Source: Osmia lignaria lignaria
Lineage: Eukaryota > Arthropoda > Insecta > Hymenoptera > Megachilidae
NCBI RefSeq assembly: GCF_051020975.1
Contig: NW_027478161.1
Coordinates: 9,052,001 to 9,116,000 of the forward strand
Direction: 5' to 3'
DNA length: 64,000 bases
The position numbers were made by a program, and so were the translations under genes. Positions within the stretch are counted from its first letter, which is position 1. Each line of letters opens with the position of its first letter. Under the pieces are notes generated by a model. It was given only the letters and a program-made list of their open reading frames with translations, searched no databases and was not told the DNA's origin. Shown here piece by piece: positions 1-10,207 of this stretch.

Positions 1-225
1 ATTTGCAGCTCGCAATAGTGCAGAGTTATCTCAAAGAAAGGGGCCACGGTGTTTCTGTATCTGTATTATGTTGGTGCGGCTTCGGAACTTTTAAATATCT
101 TGATATATCTCGAGAACTACGCATCTGATCAAAAAATATCATAGAACATAAAAAGTAGGAAACTTAATTCTCTACAAAAAAGGTCTCTTAACATTTTGCC
201 ATAGCTCGCTTCGTTTCCGAGATAT
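1..225 (+). repeat. Partial satellite monomer at the left window edge
   Basis: Begins at monomer position 98 (ATTTGCAGCTCGC) and runs to position 322, so it is the last 225 bp of a monomer whose start lies outside the window. It carries CTGTATCTGTATTATG and the CGAGAACTACGCATC end, as in the G-type monomers that close each cassette, although its left part reads GCAGCTCGCAATAG rather than GCGGCTCGCACTAG, so it is probably a recombinant G. The array therefore continues to the left of this window. Confidence 0.95.
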
Positions 226-547
226 TTGCAGATTTATCTCAAGGGAAGGGGCCTGACGGACATATTTCGAGATATTTCTTCTTCTTGTTGTTCTTCTTCT
301 GCACAGCTAAGCTGGAAGTGGCATTTGCGGCTCGCACTATTGCAGAGTTATCTCAAAGAAAGGGGCCACGGTGTTTCTGTATCTCTATTATGTTGGTGCG
401 GCTTCGTAACTTTTAAATATCTAGATATATCTCGAAAACTACGCTTCTGACCAAAAAATGTCATAGAACATAAATTGTAGGAAACATAATTCTCTACAAA
501 AAAGGTCTCTTAACATTTTGCCATAGCTCGCTTGGTTTCCGAGATAT

Positions 548-869
548 TTGCAGATATATCTCAAGGGCAGGGGCCTGACGGACATATTTCGAGATATTTC
601 TTCTTCTTGTTGTTCTTCTTCTGCACAGCTAAGCTGGAAGTGGCATTTACAGCTCGCAATAGTGCAGAGTTATCTCAAAGAAAGGAGCCGCGGTGTTTCT
701 GTATCTCTAATATGTTGGTGCGGCTTCGGAACTTTTAAGTATCTCGATATATCTCGAAAACTACGCTTCTGATCAAAAAATATCATAGAACATAAATTGT
801 AGGAAACATAATTCTCTACAAAAAACGTCTCTTAACATTTTGCCATAGCTCGCTTCGTTTCCGAGATAT
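548..869 (+). repeat. B-type monomer, the clearest HOR marker
   Basis: Distinguished by at least six linked changes: CTTGGTTTCC just before the unit, AGATATATCTCAAGGGCAGG, TTTACAGCTCG, GAGCCGCGG, CTAATATG and TTTTAAGTATCTCG. The same combination recurs at 3446, 6022, 10530, 15038, 17936, 19546, 21800, 24698 and 26308 and nowhere to the right of 26.6 kb. Spacings are 9, 8, 14, 14, 9, 5, 7, 9 and 5 monomers, which is what first exposes the HOR. Confidence 0.9.
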
Positions 870-1801
870 TTGCAGATTCAGCTCAAAGGAACTGGCCTGA
901 CGGACATATTTCGAGATATTTCTTCTTCTTGTTGTTCTTCCTCTGCACAGCTAAGGTGGAAGTGGCATTTGCAGCTCGCAATAGTGCAGAGTTATCTCAA
1001 AGAAAGGGGCCACGGTGTTTCTGTATCTCTATTATGTTGGTGCGGCTTCGGAACTTTTAAATATCTTGATATATCTCGAGAACTACGCGTCTGATCAAAA
1101 AATATCATAGAACATAAAAAGTAGGAAACATAATTCTCTACAAAAAAGGTCTCTTAACATTTTGCCATAGCTCGCGTCGTTTCCGAGATATTTGCAGATT
1201 TATCTCAAGGGAAGGGGCCTGACGGACATATTTCGAGATATTTCTTCTTGTTGTTGTTCTTCCTCTGCACAGCTAAGCTGGAAGTGGCATTTGCGGCTCG
1301 CACTAGTGCAGAGTTATCTCAAAGAAAGGGGCCACGGTGTTTCTGTATCTCTATTATGTTGGTGCGGCTTCGGAACTTTTAAATATCTCGATATATCTCG
1401 AAAACTACGCTTCTGATCAAAAAATATCATAGAGCGTAAATTGTAGGAAACATTATTCTCTACAAAAAAGGTCTCTTAACATTTTGCCATAGCACGCTTC
1501 GTTTCCGAGATATTTGCAGATTCATCTCAAGGGAAGTGGCCTGACGGACATATTTCGAGATATTTCTTCTTCTTGTTGTTCTTCTTCTGCACAGCTAAGC
1601 TGGAAGTGGCATTTGCAGCTCGCAATAGTGCAGAGTTATCCCAAAGAAAGGGGCCACGGTGTTTCTGTATCTCTATTATGTTGGTGCGGCTTCGGAACTT
1701 TTAAATATCTTGATATATCTCGAGAACTACGCATCTGATCAAAAAATATCATACTACATAAAAAGTAGGAAACTTAATTCTCTACAAGAAAGGTCTCTAA
1801 A

Positions 1802-1869
1802 CATTTTGCCATAGCTCGCTTCGTTTCCGAGATATTTGCAGATTTATCTCAAGGGAAGGGGCCTGACGG
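1802..1869 (+). repeat. Internal duplication, arm 1
   Basis: Runs from CATTTTGCCATAGCTCGC at the end of one monomer into TGCAGATTTATCTCAAGGG and AAGGGGCCTGACGG of the next. It matches arm 2 in order: CATTT(T)GC, AGCTCGC, TGCAGA.TTATCTCAA, then AAGGGGCC and ACGG. The TGCAG-to-ACGG core aligns at about 28 of 32 positions with one 2-bp gap. Arm 1 has about 12 extra bases between AGCTCGC and TGCAG. The pair is at the same place in every monomer, so the duplication predates amplification of the array. Confidence 0.8.
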
Positions 1870-1886
1870 ACATATTTCGAGATATT

Positions 1887-1910
1887 TCTTCTTCTTGTTG
1901 TTCTTCTTCT
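1887..1910 (+). repeat. 24-nt perfect mirror repeat, pyrimidine-rich
   Basis: The left 12 bases are TCTTCTTCTTGT and the right 12 are their exact mirror image (same strand read backwards). It is pyrimidine-only apart from two symmetric G bases next to the centre. Mirror-symmetric homopyrimidine tracts are the class of sequence known to be able to form intramolecular triplex (H-DNA); the two G interruptions would weaken this. The tract is at monomer positions 52-75 in most of the 198 monomers. In C-type monomers the right arm is CTTCCTCT, which breaks the symmetry at one position. Confidence 0.85.
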
Positions 1911-1931
1911 GCACAGCTAAGCTGGAAGTGG

Positions 1932-1981
1932 CATTTGCGGCTCGCACTAGTGCAGAGTTATCTCAAAGAAAGGGGCCACGG
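1932..1981 (+). repeat. Internal duplication, arm 2
   Basis: Runs CATTTGC, (A/G)GCTCGC, then GTGCAGAGTTATCTCAAAG, AAAGGGGCC and ACGG. The TGCAG of arm 2 lies 114 bp downstream of the TGCAG of arm 1. Compared with arm 1 it lacks about 3 bp (CAT) before GCTCGC, about 12 bp before TGCAG, and the TG of CCTGACGG. In-frame translation shows the same relation: QIYLKGRG in arm 1 and QSYLKERG in arm 2. The simplest reading is that the 322-bp unit grew from a smaller ancestral repeat. Confidence 0.8.
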
Positions 1982-2026
1982 TGTTTCTGTATCTCTATTA
2001 TGTTGGTGCGGCTTCGGAACTTTTAA

Positions 2027-2047
2027 ATATCTCGATATATCTCGAAA
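2027..2047. repeat. CGAGATAT-motif dyad cluster
   Basis: In this D-type monomer ATATCTCGAT is followed directly by ATATCTCGAA, giving two CGAGATAT motifs on the minus strand spaced exactly 10 bp. Two more copies lie on the plus strand of the same monomer, at 1878-1885 and 2150-2157. Nested palindromes also sit here: GATATATC in types with TTGATATATC and TCTCGAGA in types ending CGAGAA. The commonest type differences (CTTGAT/CTCGAT and CTCGAG/CTCGAA) fall inside this cluster. A protein-binding or structural role is possible but not shown. Confidence 0.6.
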
Positions 2048-2056
2048 ACTACGCTT

Positions 2057-2135
2057 CTGATCAAAAAATATCATAGAGCGTAAATTGTAGGAAACATTAT
2101 TCTCTACAAAAAAGGTCTCTTAACATTTTGCCATA
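2057..2135. repeat. AT-rich segment with three A-tracts
   Basis: Monomer positions about 222-300, the most AT-rich part of the unit. In consensus it contains A6 (2063-2068 here), A5 in ACATAAAAAGTAGG (changed to AAATTG in this D-type copy) and A6 in CTACAAAAAAGG. Centre-to-centre spacings of about 18-19 and 26-27 bp are only loosely helical. It is the most variable segment between types (ACATAAAAAG / GCGTAAATTG / CTACATAAAAAG / ATCAAACATA) and holds the 1-bp deletions seen at the right end of the window. Confidence 0.6.
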
Positions 2136-3123
2136 GCACGCTTCGTTTCCGAGATATTTGCAGATTCATCTCAAGGGAAGTGGCCTGACGGACATATTTC
2201 GAGATATTTCTTCTTCTTGTTGTTCTTCTTCTGCACAGCTATGCTGGAAGTGGCATTTGCAGCTCGCAATAGTGCAGAGTTATCCCAAAGAAAGGGGCCA
2301 CGGTGTTTCTGTATCTCTATTATGTTGGTGCGGCTTCGGAACTTTTAAATATCTCGATATATCTCGAGAACTACGCATCTGATCAAAAAATATCATAGAA
2401 CATAAAAAGTAGGAAACTTAATTCTCTATAAAAAAGGTCTCTTAACATTTTGCCATAGCTCGCTTCGTTTCCGAGATATTTGCAGATTTATGTCAAGGGA
2501 AGGGGCCTAACGGACATATTTCGAGATATTTCTTCTTCTTGTTGTTCTTCTTCTGCACAGCTAAACTGGAAGTGGCATTTCCAGCTCGCAATAGTGCAGA
2601 GTTATCTCAAAGAAAGGAGCCACGGTGTTTCTGTATCTCTATTATGTTGGTGCGGCTTCGGAACTTTTAAATATCTTGATATATCTCGAGAACTACGCAT
2701 CTGATCAAAAAATATCATAGAACATAAAAAGTAGGAAACTTAATTCTCTACAAAAAAGGTCTCTTAACATTTTGCCATAGCTTGCTTCGTTTCCGAGATA
2801 TTTGCAGATTTATCTCAAGGGAAGGGGCCTGACGGACATATTTCGAGATATTTCTTCTTCTTGTTGTTCTTCTTCTGCACAGCTAAGCTGGAAGTGGCAT
2901 TTGCGGCTCGCACTAGTGCAGAGTTATCTCAAAGAAAGGGGCCACGGTGTTTCTGTATCTGTATTATGTTGGTGCGGCTTCGGAACTTTTAAATATCTTG
3001 ATATATCTCGAGAACTACGCATCTGATCAAAAAATATCATAGAACATAAAAAGTAGGAAACTTAATTCTCTACAAAAAAGGTCTCTTAACATTTCGCCAT
3101 AGCTCGCTTCGTTTCCGAGATAT

Positions 3124-5699
3124 TTGCAGATTCATCTCAAGGGAAGGGGCCTGACGGACATATTTCGAGATATTTCTTCTTCTTGTTGTTCTTCTTCTGC
3201 ACAGCTAAGCTGGAAGTGGCATTTGCGGCTCGCACTATTGCAGAGTTATCTCAAAGAAAGGGGCCACGGTGTTTCTGTATCTCTATTATGTTGGTGCGGC
3301 TTCGTAACTTTTAAATATCTAGATATATCTCGAAAACTACGCTTCTGATCAAAAAATATCATAGAACATAAATTGTAGGAAACATAATTCTCTACAAAAA
3401 AGGTCTCTTAACATTTTGCCATAGCTCGCTTGGTTTCCGAGATATTTGCAGATATATCTCAAGGGCAGGGGCCTGACGGACATATTTCGAGATATTTCTT
3501 CTTCTTGTTGTTCTTCTTCTGCACAGCTAAGCTGGAAGTGGCATTTACAGCTCGCAATAGTGCAGAGTTATCTCAAAGAAAGGAGCCGCGGTGTTTCTGT
3601 ATCTCTAATATGTTGGTGCGGCTTCGGAACTTTTAAGTATCTCGATATATCTCGAAAACTACGCTTCTGATCAAAAAATATCATAGAGCGTAAATTGTAG
3701 GAAACATTATTCTCTACAAAAAAGGTCTCTTAACATTTTGCCATAGCACGCTTCGTTTCCGAGATATTTGCAGATTCATCTCAAGGGAAGTGGCCTGACG
3801 GACATATTTCGAGATATTTCTTCTTCTTGTTGTTCTTCTTCTGCACAGCTAAGCTGGAAGTGGCATTTGCAGCTCGCAATAGTGCAGAGTTATCCCAAAA
3901 AAAGGGGCCACGGTGTTTCTGTATCTCTATTATGTTGGTGCGGCTTCGGAACTTTTAAATATCTTGATATATCGCGAGAACTACGCATCTGATCAAAAAA
4001 TATCATACTACATAAAAAGTAGGAAACTTAATTCTCTACAAGAAAGGTCTCTAAACATTTTGCCATAGCTCGCTTCGTTTCCGAGATATTTGCAGATTTA
4101 TCTCAAGGGAAGGGGCCTGACGGACATATTTCGAGATATTTCTTCTTCTTGTTGTTCTTCTTCTGCACAGCTAAGCTGGAAGTGGCATTTGCGGCTCGCA
4201 CTAGTGCAGAGTTATCTCAAAGAAAGGGGCCACGGTGTTTCTGTATCTCTATTATGTTGGTGCGGCTTCGGAACTTTTAAATATCTTGATATATCTCGAG
4301 AACTACGCATCTGATCAAAAAATATCATAGAACATGAAAAGTAGGAAACATAATTCTCTACAAAAAAGGTCTCTTAACATTTTGCCATAGCTCGCTTCGT
4401 TTCCGAGATATTTGCAGATTCATCTCAAGGGAAGTGGCCTGACGGACATATTTCGAGATATTTCTTCTTCTTGTTGTTCTTCTTCTGCACAGCTAAGCTG
4501 GAAGTGGCATTTGCAGCTCGCAATAGTGCAGAGTTATCCCAAAGAAAGGGGCCACGGTGTTTCTGTATCTCTATTATGTTGGTGCGGCTTCGGAACTTTT
4601 AAATATCTTGATATATCTCGAGAACTACGCATCTGATCAAAAAATATCATAGAACATAAAAAGTAGGATACTTAATTCTCTACAAAAAAGGTCTCTTAAC
4701 ATTTTGCCATAGCTCGCTTCGTTTCCGAGATATTTGCAGATTTATCTCAAGGGAAGGGGCCTGACGGACATATTTCGAGATATTTCTTCTTCTTGTTGTT
4801 CTTCTTCTGCACAGCTAAGCTGGAAGTGGCATTTGCGGCTCGCACTAGTGCAGAGTTATCTCAAAGAAAGGGGCCACGGTGTTTCTGTATCTCTATTATG
4901 TTGGTGCGGCTTCGGAACTTTTAAATATCTCGATATATCTCGAGAACTACGCATCTGATCAAAAAATATCATAGAACATAAAAAGTAGGAAACTTAATTC
5001 TCTATAAAAAAGGTCTCTTAACATTTTGCCATAGCTCGCTTCGTTTCCGAGATATTTGCAGATTTATGTCAAGGGAAGGGGCCTAACGGACATATTTCGA
5101 GATATTTCTTCTTCTTGTTGTTCTTCTTCTGCACAGCTAAACTGGAAGTGGCATTTCCAGCTCGCAATAGTGCAGAGTTATCTCAAAGAAAGGAGCCACG
5201 GTGTTTCTGTATCTCTATTATGTTGGTGCGGCTTCGGAACTTTTAAATATCTTGATATATCTCGAGAACTACGCATCTGATCAAAAAATATCATAGAACA
5301 TAAAAAGTAGGAAACTTAATTCTCTACAAAAAAGGTCTCTTAACATTTTGCCATAGCTTGCTTCGTTTCCGAGATATTTGCAGATTTATCTCAAGGGAAG
5401 GGGCCTGACGGACATATTTCGAGATATTTCTTCTTCTTGTTGTTCTTCTTCTGCACAGCTAAGCTGGAAGTGGCATTTGCGGCTCGCACTAGTGCAGAGT
5501 TATCTCAAAGAAAGGGGCCACGGTGTTTCTGTATCTGTATTATGTTGGTGCGGCTTCGGAACTTTTAAATATCTTGATATATCTCGAGAACTACGCATCT
5601 GATCAAAAAATATCATAGAACATAAAAAGTAGGAAACTTAATTCTCTACAAAAAAGGTCTCTTAACATTTCGCCATAGCTCGCTTCGTTTCCGAGATAT
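3124..5699 (+). repeat. HOR cassette 2 (8 monomers: A B E D' E D' F G)
   Basis: A at 3124, B 3446, E 3768, D' 4090, E 4412, D' 4734, F 5056, G 5378. C and the first D of cassette 1 are missing: B is followed directly by an E-type unit, as if two monomers were lost or replaced. The E at 3768 has TATCGCGAGAAC and CCCAAAAAAAGG. The TATCGCGAG mark reappears at 8276 and 12784, linking those mosaics to this unit. F and G match cassette 1 at an offset of 2,576 bp. Confidence 0.85.
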
Positions 5700-8275
5700 T
5701 TGCAGATTTATCTCAAGGGAAGGGGCCTGACGGACATATTTCGAGATATTTCTTCTTCTTGTTGTTCTTCTTCTGCACAGCTAAGCTGGAAGTGGCATTT
5801 GCGGCTCGCACTATTGCAGAGTTATCTCAAAGAAAGGGGCCACGGTGTTTCTGTATCTCTATTATGTTGGTGCGGCTTCGTAACTTTTAAATATCTAGAT
5901 ATATCTCGAAAACTACGCTTCTGATCAAAAAATATCATAGAACATTAATTGTAGGAAACATAATTCTCTACAAAAAAGGTCTCTTAACATTTTGCCATAG
6001 CTCGCTTGGTTTCCGAGATATTTGCAGATATATCTCAAGGGCAGGGGCCTGACGGACATATTTCGAGATATTTCTTCTTCTTGTTGTTCTTCTTCTGCAC
6101 AGCTAAGCTGGAAGTGGCATTTACAGCTCGCAATAGTGCAGAGTTATCTCAAAGAAAGGAGCCGCGGTGTTTCTGTATCTCTAATATGTTGGTGCGGCTT
6201 CGGAACTTTTAAGTATCTCGATATATCTCGAAAACTACGCTTCTGATCAAAAAATATCATAGAACATAAATTGTAGGAAACATAATTCTCTACAAAAAAC
6301 GTCTCTTAACATTTTGCCATAGCTCGCTTCGTTTCCGAGATATTTGCAGATTCAGCTCAAAGGAACTGGCCTGACGGACATATTTCGAGATATTTCTTCT
6401 TCTTGTTGTTCTTCCTCTGCACAGCTAAGCTGGAAGTGGCATTTGCAGCTCGCAATAGTGCAGAGTTATCTCAAAGAAAGGGGCCACGGTGTTTCTGTAT
6501 CTCTATTATGTTGGTGCGGCTTCGGAACTTTTAAATATCTTGATATATCTCGAGAACTACGCGTCTGATCAAATAATATCATAGAACATAAAAAGTAGGA
6601 AACAAAATTCTCTACAAAAAAGGTCTCTTAACATTTTGCCATAGCTCGCGTCGTTTCCGAGATATTTGCAGATTTATCTCAAGGGAAGGGGCCTGACGGA
6701 CATATTTCGAGATATTTCTTCTTCTTGTTGTTCTTCCTCTGCACAGTTAAGCTGGAAGTGGCATTTGCGGCTCGCACTAGTGCAGAGTTATCTCAAAGAA
6801 AGGGGCCACGGTGTTTCTGTATCTCTATTATGTTGGTGCGGCTTCGGAACTTTTAAATATCTCGATATATCTCGAAAACTACGCTTCTGATCAAAAAATA
6901 TCATAGAGCGTAAATTGTAGGAACCATTATTCTCTTCAAAAAAGGTCTCTTAACATTTTGCCATAGCTCGTTTCGTTTCCGAGATATTTGCAGATTCATC
7001 TCAAGGGAAGTGGCCTGACGGACATATTTCGAGATATTTCTTCTTCTTGTTGTTCTTCTTCTGCACAGCTAAGCTGGAAGTGGCATTTGCAGCTCGCAAT
7101 AGTGCAGAGTTATCCCAAAGAAAGGGGCCACGGTGTTTCTGTATCTCTATTATGTTGGTGCGGCTTCGGAACTTTTAAATATCTTGATATATCTCAAGAG
7201 CTACGCATCTGATCAAAAAATATCATACTACATAAAAAGTAGGAAACTTAATTCTCTACAAGAAAGGTCTCTAAACATTTTGCCATAGCTCGCTTCGTTT
7301 CCGAGATATTTGCAGATTTATCTCAAGGGAAGGGGCCTGACGGACATATTTCGAGATATTTCTTCTTCTTGTTGTTCTTCTTCTGCACAGCTAAGCTGGA
7401 AGTGGCATTTGCGGCTCGCACTAGTGCAGAGTTATCTCAAAGAAAGGGGCCACGGTGTTTCTGTATCTCTATTATGTTGGTGCGGCTTCGGAACTTTTAA
7501 ATATCTTGATATATCTCGAGAACTACGCATCTGATCAAAAAATATCATAGAACATGAAAAGTAGGAAACATAATTCTCTACAAAAAAGGTCTCTTAACAT
7601 TTTGCCATAGCTCGCTTCGTTTCCGAGATATTTGCAGATTTATCTCAAGGGAAGGGGCCTGACGGACATATTTCGAGATATTTCTTCTTCTTGTTGTTCT
7701 TCTTCTGCACAGCTAAACTGGAAGTGGCATTTCCAGCTCGCAATAGTGCAGAGTTATCTCAAAGAAAGGAGCCACGGTGTTTCTGTATCTCTATTATGTT
7801 GGTGCGGCTTCGGAACTTTTAAATATCTTGATATATCTCGAGAACTACGCATCTGATCAAAAAATATCATAGAACATAAAAAGTAGGAAACTTAATTCTC
7901 TACAAAAAAGGTCTCTTAACATTTTGCCATAGCTCGCTTCGTTTCCGAGATATTTGCAGATTTATCTCAAGGGAAGGGGCCTGACGGACATATTTCGAGA
8001 TATTTCTTCTTCTTGTTGTTCTTCTTCTGCACAGCTAAGCTGGAAGTGGCATTTGCGGCTCGCGTTAGTGCAGAGTTATCTCAAAGAAAGGGGGCACGGT
8101 GTTTCTGTATCTGTATTATGTTGGTGCGGCTTCGGAACTTTTAAATATCTTGATATATCTCGAGAACTACGCATCTGATCAAAAAATATCATAGAACATA
8201 AAAAGTAGGAAACTTAATTCTCTACAAAAAAGGTCTCTTAACATTTCGCCATAGCTCGCTTCGTTTCCGAGATAT
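5700..8275 (+). repeat. HOR cassette 3 (8 monomers: A B C D E D' F G)
   Basis: A 5700, B 6022, C 6344, D 6666, E 6988, D' 7310, F 7632, G 7954. Special marks are CAGTTAAGCTGG in D, GGAACCATTATTCTCTTC after D, CTCAAGAGCTACG at the end of E, and CGCGTTAGTG with AGGGGGCACGG in G. All recur 4,508 bp later in cassette 5. With cassette 4 it makes the first copy of the 14-monomer unit. Confidence 0.88.
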
Positions 8276-10207
8276 TTGCAGATTTATCTCAAGGGAAGGG
8301 GCCTGACGGACATATTTCGAGATATTTCTTCTTCTTGTTGTTCTTCTTCTGCACAGCTAAGCTGGAAGTGGCATTTGCGGCTCGCACTATTGCAGAGTTA
8401 TCCCAAAGAAAGGGGCCACGGTGTTTCTGTATCTCTATTATGTTGGTGCGGCTTCGGAACTTTTAAATATCTTGATATATCGCGAGAACTACGCATCTGA
8501 TCAAAAAATATCATACTACATAAAAAGTAGGAAACTTAATTCTCTACAAGAAAGGTCTCTAAACATTTTGCCATAGCTCGCTTCGTTTCCGAGATATTTG
8601 CAGATTTATCTCAAGGGAAGGGGCCTGACGGACATATTTCGAGATATTTCTTCTTCTTGTTGTTCTTCTTCTGCACAGCTAAGCTGGAAGTGGCATTTGC
8701 GGCTCGCACTAGTGCAGAGTTATCCCAAAGAAAGGGGCCACGGTGTTTCTGTATCTCTATTATGTTGGTGCGGCTTCGGAACTTTTAAATATCTTGATAT
8801 ATCTCGAGAACTACGCATCTGATCAAAAAATATCATAGAACATGAAAAGTAGGAAACATAATTCTCTACAAAAAAGGTCTCTTAACATTTTGCCATAGCT
8901 CGCTTCGTTTCCGAGATATTTGCAGATTCATCTCAAGGGAAGTGGCCTGACGGACATATTTCGAGATATTTCTTCTTCTTGTTGTTCTTCTTCTGCACAG
9001 CTAAGCTGGAAGTGGCATTTGCAGCTCGCAATAGTGCAGAGTTATCCCAAAGAAAGGGGCCACGGTGTTTCTGTATCTCTATTATGTTGGTGCGGCTTCG
9101 GAACTTTTAAATATCTTGATATATCTCGAGAACTACGCATCTGATCAAAAAATATCATAGAACATAAAAAGTAGGATACTTAATTCTCTACAAAAAAGGT
9201 CTCTTAACATTTTGCCATAGCTCGCTTCGTTTCCGAGATATTTGCAGATTTATCTCAAGGGAAGGGGCCTGACGGACATATTTCGAGATATTTCTTCTTC
9301 TTGTTGTTCTTCTTCTGCACAGCTAAGCTGGAAGTGGCATTTGCGGCTCGCACTAGTGCAGAGTTATCTCAAAGAAAGGGGCCACGGTGTTTCTGTATCT
9401 CTATTATGTTGGTGCGGCTTCGGAACTTTTAAATATCTCGATATATCTCGAGAACTACGCATCTGATCAAAAAATATCATAGAACATAAAAAGTAGGAAA
9501 CTTAATTCTCTATAAAAAAGGTCTCTTAACATTTTGCCATAGCTCGCTTCGTTTCCGAGATATTTGCAGATTTATCTCAAGGGAAGGGGCCTAACGGACA
9601 TATTTCGAGATATTTCTTCTTCTTGTTGTTCTTCTTCTGCACAGCTAAACTGGAAGTGGCATTTCCAGCTCGCAATAGTGCAGAGTTATCTCAAAGAAAG
9701 GAGCCACGGTGTTTCTGTATCTCTATTATGTTGGTGCGGCTTCGGAACTTTTAAATATCTTGATATATCTCGAGAACTACGCATCTGATCAAAAAATATC
9801 ATAGAACATAAAAAGTAGGAAACTTAATTCTCTACAAAAAAGGTCTCTTAACATTTTGCCATAGCTTGCTTCGTTTCCGAGATATTTGCAGATTTATCTC
9901 AAGGGAAGGGCCCTGACGGACATATTTCGAGATATTTCTTCTTCTTGTTGTTCTTCTTCTGCACAGCTAAGCTGGAAGTGGCATTTGCGGCTCGCACTAG
10001 TGCAGAGTTATCTCAAAGAAAGGGGCCACGGTGTTTCTGTATCTGTATTATGTTGGTGCGGCTTCGGAACTTTTAAATATCTTGATATATCTCGAGAACT
10101 ACGCATCTGATCAAAAAATATCATAGAACATAAAAAGTAGGAAACTTAATTCTCTACAAAAAAGGTCTCTTAACATTTCGCCATAGCTCGCTTCGTTTCC
10201 GAGATAT
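8276..10207 (+). repeat. HOR cassette 4 (6 monomers: A/E D' E D' F G)
   Basis: The first unit at 8276 is a hybrid: its left part has the A mark CACTATTGCAG, then it switches to the E marks TATCCCAAAG and TATCGCGAGAAC. This looks like fusion of an A unit to the downstream part of an E unit, which would delete the intervening monomers and explain the short cassette. The G unit at 9886 carries AAGGGCCCTGACGG. The cassette is repeated 4,508 bp later as cassette 6. Confidence 0.85.

Larger units (their letters stand above)
1836..2060 (+). other. Repeat-borne 74-codon open frame (not considered a gene)
   Basis: A TTG-initiated frame runs from monomer position 1 to the TGA at 223-225. It is open in 188 of the 198 complete monomers. 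The exceptions carry a stop in nine copies (10208, 14716, 16004, 21478, 22766, 28562, 29850, 60437, 63012) and a frameshift in one (54643). The consensus has no in-frame ATG. 322 is not a multiple of three, so frames do not join across monomers. The translation has no recognisable domain; its short internal echo (QIYLKGRG / QSYLKERG) is the DNA duplication seen in translation. The uniformity is best explained by homogenisation of the array. Confidence 0.7.
1836..2157 (+). repeat. Representative monomer (D type), 322 bp
   Basis: Chosen as a typical unit for describing sub-structure. In monomer coordinates: positions 1-34 are the first arm of an internal duplication; 40-50 TTTCGAGATAT; 52-75 mirror-symmetric pyrimidine tract; 79-89 CAGCT-A-AGCTG short dyad; 97-146 second duplication arm; 109-118 GCACTAGTGC, a perfect 10-bp palindrome present only in D, D', G and similar types with GCACTAG; 192-212 clustered CGAGATAT-type dyads; 222-300 AT-rich segment with A-tracts; 289-322 upstream extension of the first arm of the next monomer. 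The type most often ends CTTGATATATCTCGAGA (containing an XhoI site, CTCGAG) or, as here, CTCGATATATCTCGAAA. Confidence 0.95.
226..3123 (+). repeat. HOR cassette 1 (9 monomers: A B C D E D E F G)
   Basis: Order read from diagnostic sites: A at 226, B 548, C 870, D 1192, E 1514, D 1836, E 2158, F 2480, G 2802. The D-E pair occurs twice in tandem (1192-1835 and 1836-2479), a local 644-bp duplication. It is one of the longest cassettes and may be close to the ancestral HOR. Private changes include CTATGCTGG in the second E and GATTTATGTCAAGG in F, which F shares with cassette 2. Confidence 0.85.

Noticed and set aside
532..738. 68-aa frames in B-type monomers (532, 3430, 6006, 10514 and others)
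   Set aside because: They start at the TTG created by the CTTGGTTTCC variant and run in another frame of the same repeat; only B units have them.
1944..1953. GCACTAGTGC palindrome as a recombination site
   Set aside because: It is present only in monomers with GCACTAG and absent from the GCAATAG, GCACTATTG and other types, and cassette breakpoints do not consistently fall on it.
1923..2022. Internal RNA polymerase III promoter (tRNA- or SINE-like A and B boxes)
   Set aside because: CGGCTTCGGAAC resembles a B box at only about 7 of 11 positions, and the upstream GGAAGTGGC is a poor A box; there is no tRNA fold or poly-A/T end.
1996..2030. CENP-B box
   Set aside because: TTCG-containing segments (GCTTCGGAAC, GCTTCGTTTCCGAG) lack the rest of the known box (TTCG, then A, then CGGG at the required spacing).
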